Below are positions 1 to 4,850 of a stretch of 5,101 nucleotides of DNA, piece by piece. The notes below the pieces were generated by a model. The model was not told the DNA's origin, searched no databases, and saw nothing but the letters and a program-made list of their open reading frames with translations. Numbering within the stretch: position 1 is the stretch's first letter; each line of letters begins with the position of its first letter. The position numbers and the translations under genes are program-made. Origin of the DNA: Planctomycetota bacterium (GTDB lineage Bacteria > Planctomycetota > Phycisphaerae > UBA1845 > PWPN01); NCBI GenBank assembly GCA_016209665.1, contig JACQVT010000770.1, positions 1 through 5,101 on the forward strand, read 5' to 3'.

Positions 1-807
1 GATGAGCATCCCCGCCCCTTCGCCGAGCACGAACCCGTCGCGGGTGCGGTCGAACGGCCGGCTCGCCGTCACGCACGTGTCGTTGCGGGTCGACAGGGCG
101 GTCAGCCGGTTGAATCCCGTGACGCCGAACGGGTGGATCATGCTGTGGGTGCCGCCGGAGATCACCACGTCGGCGTCGCCGCGGCGGATCATGTTGGTCG
201 CCTCGCCGATCGCCTGCGTGCTGGCGGCGCAGGCGGTCAGCGTGTTGAACGTCGGCCCCTGCACGTTGAACTCGCAGGCGATGTGGCCGGCGGCCATGTT
301 CGGGTCCTGCTCGAACTCCCGCACCGCGTCCAGGTGCCGCTCGGCGATCTGGGCCCACTTGCGGGCGTCCAGGTCGCCCCGGCCGTCGTTCGCCGCCCGG
401 TCCCAACCGCCCACCGCCGCCTCGACGAAGTTGAAAAAGTCGATCGGCCCCTCGCCCCCGCCCAGGTAGATGCCCACCTGCGTCGCGTCCAGCCCGGCGA
501 ACCGGTACAGGCCCGACGACTCCAGCGCGATCTTCGCCGCCGCCAGGGCGAACTGCGTGTTCCGGCTGCCGTTGCGATGCCGCTCCGCGTCCGCCCCAAG
601 ATACTTGCCCAGGCTGAATCCCTTGACCTGGGCCGAGAACGTCGTCGGGAACGTGCTCGCGTCGAACAACTCGGTCGGCGCGATGCCGCTGTCACCGTTC
701 AGCAGCCGCTGCCAGACGCCCTCGACGTCGTCGCCCAGCGGCGTGATCCAACCCATGCCGGTGATGACCACCCGACGCCTGCCTGAATCCTCTCGCGCCT
801 GTACCAC
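1..807 (-). CDS. Beta-ketoacyl-ACP synthase (KS-alpha type, catalytic), 3' end outside window
   Basis: FabF-type condensing enzyme, which extends an ACP-bound acyl chain by decarboxylative Claisen condensation in the cytoplasm. The 269 codons visible start at a GTG (807-805). After the N-terminal RRVVITGMGWITPLG motif comes the nucleophile motif LTACAASTQAIG with the active-site Cys at residue 193. The motif SRPFDRTRDGFVLGEGAG follows at 249-266. The two catalytic His residues lie past the window edge and cannot be judged. GTG is chosen because the same frame has a stop at 813-811 and a GGAGG lies 8 bases upstream. Residues about 116-170 are longer than in E. coli FabF and contain DARKW (147-151), shared with the neighbouring paralogue (DIRKW). 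The gene starts 3 bases after the stop of the degenerate ketosynthase, so the two are probably co-translated and form a KS/CLF-like heterodimer (inference). A housekeeping FabF role is less likely because of that partner. Confidence 0.93.
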   Translation of the reverse strand, partial: MVQAREDSGRRRVVITGMGWITPLGDDVEGVWQRLLNGDSGIAPTELFDASTFPTTFSAQVKGFSLGKYLGADAERHRNGSRNTQFALAAAKIALESSGLYRFAGLDATQVGIYLGGGEGPIDFFNFVEAAVGGWDRAANDGRGDLDARKWAQIAERHLDAVREFEQDPNMAAGHIACEFNVQGPTFNTLTACAASTQAIGEATNMIRRGDADVVISGGTHSMIHPFGVTGFNRLTALSTRNDTCVTASRPFDRTRDGFVLGEGAGMLI

Positions 808-810
808 GTT

Positions 811-2148
811 TCACGCCTCCAACCGCTTGAAAACCAGGGCCGCGTTCTGGCCTCCGCCCAGGGCATACGCCACGGTGACGGCCACGTTGATCCGGGCGTC
901 CACCGGCTTGTCGATGACCACCTTCAACCCGCAATCCGAGTCCACCGTCTTGACGTTCAGCGCCGGAGGCACGGTGTTGTGCTTGAGGCACAACGCCGCC
1001 ACCGCGGCGTCGATCGCTCCCGAGCCCGCCCCGTTGTTGCCCACCGAGCCCTTGATGGCCAGGGCCGGCACGCTCGATGCCCGGGCCCCCAGGGCCGACC
1101 GCAGCCCCCGGGCCTCCGACAGATCGTGGGCCGGTATGCCCGAGCCGAACGTTCCGATCAGGTCCACCGCGTCGGCCGACGCACCCGCGTCGGCCAGCGC
1201 CTTGGTCACCGCCAGGGCGATGCCCGCCCCCTGCGGGTGCGGCTCCGACCAACTTTGCGTGTTGGTGCTCGCCCCGAACCCGACCACCTCCGCGTAGATG
1301 CGGGCCCCGCGCTTCCGTGCGTGCTCCAGCTCCTCGAGGATCAGCAGCCCGCCGCCTTCGCTGATGACCGTCCCGTCGCGCGACGCGTCAAAAGGCCGAC
1401 ACGCCGTCTGAGCCTCGTCGTTGTGCGACGCGGTCAGCCGCCCCAGCAACTGCTGGCGCATCAGGCCCATCGGGTTGGCCTTGCTCTCCGCCCCGCCGCA
1501 GATGCAGATGTCCGCCGCCCCGCGGGCGATCGTCCGGAACGCCTCGCCGATCGCCAGGTGGCTCGAGGCCTCCGAACAGGTGATCGTGTTCGAGGGGGCC
1601 TGGGCGTCGTGCACGATCGTCACGTGGCAGCTCAACATGTTGGGCAAAAACTTCAGCAGCCACAGCGGCGTCAGGTTGTTCATCCCCTCGCTGCCCCACT
1701 TGCGGATGTCGAACTTGCCGTGGGCATCGGCGGCGGTGCTCAGTGCCCCCGCCAGCTCCGTCAGGTCCGCGCAGATCAGACCGGCCCCGATGTTTGCCCC
1801 GAACCGCGTCGAGTCGACGTTCGGCGGCCCTTCCGCCTCGCCTCGCTCAATGAGGCACTTGGTCTTGAGCCCCGCGTCCTTGGCCGCACAGTAGGCCGAG
1901 GCAACCGCAATCTCGATGTCGCGGGCCATCACCCTCGCATTCTTGCGGTACGCCTTCGGCACATAGTTGGTCACGACGAGACCCTCGATCTGTCCGCCCA
2001 CCTGCGATGCGAACCGGGAGGGATCGAACGTCGTGATCCGTTTGATGCCGCCCCTCTTCTCCAGCAGCGCGTTCCACACCGCCTCGGCCCCGATGCCGAT
2101 CGGCGTGACCAGACCCAGCCCCGTGATCACCACCCGCCGTGAATTCAT
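811..2148 (-). CDS. Degenerate ketosynthase, chain-length-factor-like (KS-beta)
   Basis: Full-length (445 aa) thiolase-fold protein of the FabF family, opening with MNSRRVVITGLGLVTPIG. The catalytic residues are replaced. In the nucleophile motif NTITCSEASSHLAIG the aligned Cys position is Glu193. The first His (HGT in FabF) is Ile331 in DLIGTFGSG. The second His (GHLLGAAG) is Asn371 in GNNGAGSG. Only Lys366 is kept. The FGFGG gate near the C-terminus reads ALGGG. In type II polyketide systems the chain-length factor likewise lacks the Cys (usually Gln) and sits next to the active KS, as here, so the likely role is a non-condensing heterodimer partner that shapes the chain or decarboxylates malonyl-ACP (inference). 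The ATG at 2148 has GGAG 9 bases upstream. An ATG at 2202 would add 18 residues, mostly read from a tandem repeat, and is disfavoured. The alternating frame is intact, so this is not a pseudogene. Confidence 0.9.
   Translation of the reverse strand: MNSRRVVITGLGLVTPIGIGAEAVWNALLEKRGGIKRITTFDPSRFASQVGGQIEGLVVTNYVPKAYRKNARVMARDIEIAVASAYCAAKDAGLKTKCLIERGEAEGPPNVDSTRFGANIGAGLICADLTELAGALSTAADAHGKFDIRKWGSEGMNNLTPLWLLKFLPNMLSCHVTIVHDAQAPSNTITCSEASSHLAIGEAFRTIARGAADICICGGAESKANPMGLMRQQLLGRLTASHNDEAQTACRPFDASRDGTVISEGGGLLILEELEHARKRGARIYAEVVGFGASTNTQSWSEPHPQGAGIALAVTKALADAGASADAVDLIGTFGSGIPAHDLSEARGLRSALGARASSVPALAIKGSVGNNGAGSGAIDAAVAALCLKHNTVPPALNVKTVDSDCGLKVVIDKPVDARINVAVTVAYALGGGQNAALVFKRLEA
814..820 (-). 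promoter_or_regulatory. Ribosome binding site for the GTG-started ketosynthase
   Basis: The minus strand reads GGAGGCG at 820-814, and GGAGG ends 8 bases before the GTG at 807-805. The site lies inside the last codons of the preceding gene. It supports the GTG start, since no in-frame ATG occurs before the conserved ITGMG motif. Confidence 0.75.
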
Positions 2149-2157
2149 AGCGCACAA

Positions 2158-2161
2158 CTCC
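2158..2161 (-). promoter_or_regulatory. Ribosome binding site for the degenerate ketosynthase
   Basis: The minus strand reads GGAG at 2161-2158, 9 bases before the ATG at 2148. It favours that start over the ATG at 2202. The site abuts the 3' arm of a possible RNA stem built from heptamer repeats (2234-2161), so its accessibility could depend on folding (inference). Confidence 0.55.
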
Positions 2162-2181
2162 AGGAGACAGGAGGCAGGAGA
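2161..2181. repeat. Heptanucleotide tandem repeat, 3 units (CAGGAGA/G)
   Basis: On the plus strand the units are CAGGAGA, CAGGAGG and CAGGAGA, directly adjacent. They lie between the degenerate dehydratase and degenerate ketosynthase genes. The array is the inverted counterpart of the array at 2204-2238. Heptamer arrays of this kind resemble the STRR elements described in cyanobacteria, but here the unit sequence differs. Confidence 0.85.
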
Positions 2182-2234
2182 AAGAACCCGACCGTTCGTC
2201 ATTCTGTCTCCTGTCTCCTGCCTCCTGCCTCCTG
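2161..2234 (-). other. Possible intercistronic RNA stem-loop from inverted heptamer arrays
   Basis: In the minus-strand transcript bases 2234-2214 can pair with 2181-2161. This gives 21 base pairs, one of them G-U, around a 32-base loop (2213-2182) that contains the stop codon of the upstream gene. No T-run follows, so it does not look like an intrinsic terminator. It ends right at the GGAG of the next gene and could affect translation or mRNA processing. Function is inference only. Confidence 0.4.
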
Positions 2235-2705
2235 CTTCAGCTCCGCCTGGTACCGCCGCAGCAGACCCTTGAAGTCCTCAGTAAAGACGAAATTCTCCTG
2301 CGGGAAGTTCAGCCCGCTCATGTTCTGATCGATGTGGCTGAACATCAGGTCGATCCGCCCCAGCACCTGCCCGTCACAGTACACCGTCCCGCTGATCTGG
2401 GCGGCTTCGTCCGCGATGGTGTCGATCGTGGCCTCGTACCGCAGTTGTTGGCCCGGCCGAACGAACCCGTCGAAGCTCGCCCGCCGAATCTTGGCCAGGA
2501 TCACTTTCTCCCGGAAGTCCCGCGTTTCCCCCACCAGGATGCCCGCCGTCTGGGCCATCCCCTCGATGACCAGACTCATCGGCATGATCGGAAACGCCGG
2601 GTACAGATCGTGCAGGTGCTCCTCGGCCAGCGTGACGTTCTTGATCGCCACCGCCCGCTTGCCCGACTCGAACTCGACGAACCGATCGATCCAGATCCAA
2701 CGCAT
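2199..2705 (-). CDS. FabZ-like hotdog protein lacking the catalytic His
   Basis: 168-aa hotdog-fold protein of the 3-hydroxyacyl-ACP dehydratase family. The core motif is LHDLYPAFPIMPMSLVIEGMA (residues 31-51, given in part). Aligned without gaps to the other dehydratase in this window (RDHFPAFPVLPGVLMIEA), its catalytic His position is Leu34, while the catalytic Glu48 is kept. A His at 32 is two positions off. The likely role is a non-catalytic or altered partner of the intact dehydratase, by analogy with DH/DH-like heterodimers in aryl polyene systems (inference). It could instead be an active enzyme using another residue. The ATG at 2705 is the only ATG after an in-frame stop at 2732-2730. 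No clear Shine-Dalgarno sequence is seen, as the upstream DNA is a heptamer array. The last 12 residues (157-168) are encoded by another heptamer array and are probably a recent, unstructured tail. The stop overlaps an ATG at 2202 that I do not use. Confidence 0.85.
   Translation of the reverse strand: MRWIWIDRFVEFESGKRAVAIKNVTLAEEHLHDLYPAFPIMPMSLVIEGMAQTAGILVGETRDFREKVILAKIRRASFDGFVRPGQQLRYEATIDTIADEAAQISGTVYCDGQVLGRIDLMFSHIDQNMSGLNFPQENFVFTEDFKGLLRRYQAELKQEAGGRRQETE
2204..2238. repeat. Heptanucleotide tandem repeat, 5 units (CTGTCTC / CTGCCTC)
   Basis: Five adjacent plus-strand units: CTGTCTC, CTGTCTC, CTGCCTC, CTGCCTC, CTGCTTC. On the minus strand they are read as the end of the degenerate dehydratase gene, encoding its last 12 residues (QEAGGRR then QETE shows the 7-residue period). 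They are inverted relative to 2161-2181. Confidence 0.9.
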
Positions 2706-2710
2706 GATGG

Positions 2711-2755
2711 AGCTATCAGCTATCAGCCATCAGCTATCGGCTGTCAGATGTCAGC
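2711..2755. repeat. Heptanucleotide tandem repeat, 6 units plus partial (AGCTATC type)
   Basis: Plus-strand units from 2711 are AGCTATC, AGCTATC, AGCCATC, AGCTATC, GGCTGTC and AGATGTC, then a partial AGC. It lies just upstream of the degenerate dehydratase start and degrades away from that gene. The unit differs from the CTGTCTC arrays on the other side of the gene. Confidence 0.88.
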
Positions 2756-2818
2756 TTTGCGGCTCGGCCGCCACCTTCCCGACTGAATATCTGAGAGCCG
2801 ACGATTCCTCATTTACGC

Positions 2819-2844
2819 CGACGGCCGGCAATCGCCGGCCGTCG
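2819..2844. other. Perfect 11-bp hairpin in the ACP/dehydratase gap
   Basis: Bases 2819-2829 (CGACGGCCGGC) are the exact reverse complement of 2834-2844, with a 4-base loop (AATC). It sits in the 200-base gap between the ACP gene and the degenerate dehydratase. Neither strand has a following T-run, so a canonical Rho-independent terminator is not supported. An mRNA-processing site, an attenuating hairpin or a protein-binding palindrome are options. The rest of the gap (2756-2818 and 2845-2905) shows nothing I can name. Confidence 0.6.
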
Positions 2845-2905
2845 ATCGTCCGTTGTGAACAACCAGGCATGGGCGCGTCGCCGCCGTCCGACCGGGGCCC
2901 ACGCC

Positions 2906-3295
2906 TCACGCCGCCAGCTTCCCCTCGATGTAGTTCACCAGCGTCTTGACCGTGAACAGGTCCGGCATCCGGTTCACGTCCGGGTCCTGCTCGAACGTGC
3001 TGAAGTCCGCGTGCGGCATCGCCTTCTTGATCTGCGTCAGACCCGCCGGCGTGAACTTCCCGTTCGACACGTAGTCCGGGTTGTTCAGCAGATCGTCCGG
3101 GAACAGCTCGCCCCGCGGAATCTTGATGTTGAAGCACTTCTCCAGGCGGAACACGATGTCCAGAAAGTCAATGCTTTCCGCCCCGAGATCTCCGGTCAGC
3201 GTCGCCTCCTCCGTGACCTCCTCCGGCTCCACGGCCAGGGCGTCGACCAAGGTCTCCTGGACGCTGTCAAAGATATCCCTGCGGCTCATCGCCAT
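2906..3295 (-). CDS. Acyl carrier protein with a long C-terminal insertion
   Basis: Carries growing acyl chains on a 4'-phosphopantetheine arm and serves the ketosynthase and dehydratase pairs around it. The carrier motif DLGAESIDFLDI (residues 36-47) has the attachment Ser at 41, with Glu-Ser-Ile-Asp in place of the usual Asp-Ser-Leu-Asp. Helix III follows as FRLEKCFNIKIP (49-60), and a final helix FTVKTLVNYIEGKL at 114-127 matches the ACP C-terminal helix. Between them, residues 61-113 are about 45 longer than in E. coli AcpP (total 129 aa against about 78), with the segment MPHADFSTFEQDPDVNRMPD near the end. The ATG at 3295 has GGAGG 9 bases upstream. An internal ATG at 3289 is 15 bases from it and less likely. 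It is 90 bases downstream of the intact dehydratase. A housekeeping acpP is unlikely given the insertion and context. Confidence 0.92.
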   Translation of the reverse strand: MAMSRRDIFDSVQETLVDALAVEPEEVTEEATLTGDLGAESIDFLDIVFRLEKCFNIKIPRGELFPDDLLNNPDYVSNGKFTPAGLTQIKKAMPHADFSTFEQDPDVNRMPDLFTVKTLVNYIEGKLAA

Positions 3296-3385
3296 CTTCG
3301 GTTTCCTCCATGCTGGGTCATCTTCGCGGACTTCGCGTTCGAGCGATCGCCATATCCCACTGTCCCGGTCGCATCGCCAATCGCT

Positions 3386-3859
3386 TCAGATCGCCTGCCG
3401 CAGCAGGCTCATCTGTTGCCTCGCCGACGCGATCAACTGGCGATCGACCTCGGCCATCGCCGGATCGCCGTCGGCTAGGTTGAGATGACGCAACGACCAG
3501 TGCGCTTTCACCATCTCTTGTTCGCCGCACCGACCCACGCCGGTGAACCGGCTGGAGTCCCGCTCGATCTTCTTCGCCTCGACCTGGACCTCCAGCACCC
3601 GCCCCGGGGCCACGAAACTCTTGTACGTGACGTTCCTGGCCTCGGTCAGCACCAGCAGGCTGTGGGCGAAATCCTCGCTGGCCCGCACCAGGCACATCGA
3701 CGCCTGCACCAGGGCCTCGATCATCAGGACCCCCGGAAGCACCGGGAACGCCGGGAAGTGGTCCCGCAGGTACTCCTCCGCCAGCGACACCGCCTTGACA
3801 GCCGATATCCGCTCGCCCGGCACCAACTCGGTAATGCGGTCGATCAGGGTGAACTTCAT
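3386..3859 (-). CDS. FabZ-like 3-hydroxyacyl-ACP dehydratase, catalytic residues intact
   Basis: Removes water from 3-hydroxyacyl-ACP to give trans-2-enoyl-ACP. The 157 residues match the usual FabZ size. The hotdog core DHFPAFPVLPGVLMIEALVQ (residues 33-52) shows the catalytic His34 and Glu48, and SFVAPG (81-86) matches the later FabZ strand. Asp and Ala replace the two Gly of GHFPG, as is common in divergent hotdog families. It is the first gene of the minus-strand operon. The ATG at 3859 is chosen because homology to the sister protein (MRWIWIDRF / MKFTLIDRI) begins there. The frame stays open up to an ATG at 3964, but that extension is Arg/Gly-rich and overlaps a good promoter. The Shine-Dalgarno sequence is weak (GGTGTGGA directly before ATG). 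Product assignment is firm at family level; substrate is unknown. Confidence 0.9.
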   Translation of the reverse strand: MKFTLIDRITELVPGERISAVKAVSLAEEYLRDHFPAFPVLPGVLMIEALVQASMCLVRASEDFAHSLLVLTEARNVTYKSFVAPGRVLEVQVEAKKIERDSSRFTGVGRCGEQEMVKAHWSLRHLNLADGDPAMAEVDRQLIASARQQMSLLRQAI

Positions 3860-3911
3860 TCCACACCGACGGCCCGGCTGCCGCGCTCGGCCCAGGCTCC
3901 GTCGGGCCGAA

Positions 3912-3940
3912 AGTGTAGACCGACCGCCCCTGTCATGCAA
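3912..3940 (-). promoter_or_regulatory. Putative sigma70-type promoter for the minus-strand operon
   Basis: On the minus strand, TTGCAT (3940-3935) and TACACT (3917-3912) are separated by 17 bases. Each is a partial match to TTGACA/TATAAT (3 and 4 of 6). Transcription would start near 3905, giving a leader of about 46 bases before the ATG at 3859. This is sequence matching only. Confidence 0.45.
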
Positions 3941-4032
3941 GCCCCCGGCCTGCCCAGCCTCCATCAGGACGCTTTTCCGTCACCGCTGCCCCGGCCTTCG
4001 GGCGAACCATGAGCGTCAGTGGTTCCCCCATT

Positions 4033-4047
4033 CGGGTACGCTACCCG
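4033..4047. promoter_or_regulatory. Inverted repeat upstream of the Clp N-domain gene, possible operator
   Basis: CGGGTA (4033-4038) and TACCCG (4042-4047) form a perfect 6-bp inverted repeat with a 3-base spacer, ending 4 bases before the GGAGGG ribosome site. It contains a weak -10-like TACGCT (4037-4042), but I see no matching -35. It may be an operator, a small hairpin or chance in G+C-rich DNA. Confidence 0.25.
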
Positions 4048-4064
4048 GGTCGGAGGGCGTCCCC

Positions 4065-4703
4065 ATGTCGGAAAGCCTCACCCATCGTGCCCGCAGGGGG
4101 GTGGCCCTGGCTCAGGAAGCCGCCCACCGGCTGAATCACGAGTACATCGGGACCGAGCACATCCTCCTGCGTCTCGTCAAAGAGGGCTCCGGTGTCGGGG
4201 CCAACGCGCTCAAGAATCTCCATGTCGAACTCCCCAAGCTTCGCCGCGGGATCGAGAACCTCCTCAAGCCCGGCCCGGCTCCCGTATCGGCCACCAACTT
4301 CCCCCAGACCCCACAAACGAAGAAGGTCATGGAGTATGCTCTCGAGGAGGCTCGCAGTCTCAGCCACAACTACGTCGGCACCGAGCACCTGCTCCTCGGC
4401 CTGCTCCGCGAGCAGGAAGGTGTCGCCAGCCAGGTTCTGATGGACCTCGGGGTACGAGTGGAAGATGTCCGCGAGGAAGTGCTCAACCTGCTTGGTGCGG
4501 GGCTCGACGAGCGCGAACCCAGACCCGATCCGCCGCGCTGGCAGCCCGCCCCGGGCCCCGGGAGCGAACTCATCCGCCAGGCCATCGAACTGCTGCTCGA
4601 AGCCAAGGACCAAGCGATCATCGAAGCCGACTACGAACGCGCCGCCGCCCTCAGAGACTCGGCCGAACACCTCCGCTCCACGTTCGGCCAGCGCGTTCCC
4701 TGA
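4065..4703 (+). CDS. Stand-alone Clp N-domain plus UVR-motif protein (ClpC-like, no ATPase)
   Basis: 212-aa cytoplasmic protein. Two Clp N repeats are clear: residues about 4-67, with HEYIGTEHILLRLVKEGSGV, and about 84-145, with HNYVGTEHLLLGLLREQEGV. A proline-rich linker (150-166) leads to a helical C-terminus with a UVR-type motif (AIIEADYERAAALRDSAEHL, 184-203). In ClpC the N domain binds adaptors and substrates, and a UVR-like motif occurs in the middle domain, but this protein ends with no Walker A/B motifs and no AAA+ module. The likely role is an adaptor, competitor or regulator of ClpC/ClpP proteolysis (inference). The ATG at 4065 has GGAGGG 7 bases upstream. Reading upstream of it in frame gives unrelated sequence. 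It is transcribed away from the lipid/polyketide operon, so a functional link is not shown. The stop at 4701-4703 is followed by no convincing terminator. Confidence 0.88.
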   Translation: MSESLTHRARRGVALAQEAAHRLNHEYIGTEHILLRLVKEGSGVGANALKNLHVELPKLRRGIENLLKPGPAPVSATNFPQTPQTKKVMEYALEEARSLSHNYVGTEHLLLGLLREQEGVASQVLMDLGVRVEDVREEVLNLLGAGLDEREPRPDPPRWQPAPGPGSELIRQAIELLLEAKDQAIIEADYERAAALRDSAEHLRSTFGQRVP

Positions 4704-4800
4704 CCCGGCCCCCGGGGAGGGGCATCCTGCGCGGAGACAGAACCTCTGATTCTGGCACGCAACTTCTCGCCGGTGGCCACGATAACAGGAAGAGAACCGT

Positions 4801-4829
4801 GACCGACGGGCGGAGTCGCTCGGCCGGTC
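4801..4829 (+). other. Possible leader hairpin before the gene at 4851
   Basis: Bases 4801-4805 (GACCG) pair with 4825-4829. Bases 4807-4812 pair with 4817-4822 (one G-U) around a GAGT loop. The structure ends 9 bases before the GAGG ribosome site (4839-4842). The rest of the gap 4704-4850 shows no gene. It could be a leader structure or chance folding in G+C-rich sequence. Confidence 0.25.
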
Positions 4830-4850
4830 GAGACAAACGAGGTACGAACG

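Noticed and set aside
979..2142. Long plus-strand open frame over the degenerate ketosynthase gene
   Set aside because: Arg/Pro/Gly-rich translation with no domain. The opposite strand encodes a clear ketosynthase-fold protein. It is an antisense shadow typical of G+C-rich DNA.
2149..2202. Upstream ATG at 2202 for the KS-like gene (ATGA overlap with the preceding stop)
   Set aside because: The overlap is tempting as translational coupling, but the added 18 residues come largely from repeat DNA and lack conservation with KS N-termini. The ATG at 2148 has a good GGAG.
3343..3350. GCGATCGC palindrome like the cyanobacterial HIP1 element
   Set aside because: A single clear copy in 5 kb of G+C-rich sequence is not an enrichment, and nothing else points to cyanobacteria.
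3860..3964. N-terminal extension of the intact dehydratase to an ATG at 3964
   Set aside because: The 35 extra residues are Arg/Gly-rich, homology to the sister protein starts at 3859, and the stretch contains the best promoter candidate.
4704..4740. C/G-rich stretch after the Clp N-domain gene as a terminator
   Set aside because: No stable stem with a following T-run could be found.
4753..4767. TGGCACG as a sigma54 -24 element
   Set aside because: The -12 position reads CT instead of GC after the required 10 bases, so the promoter pattern fails.
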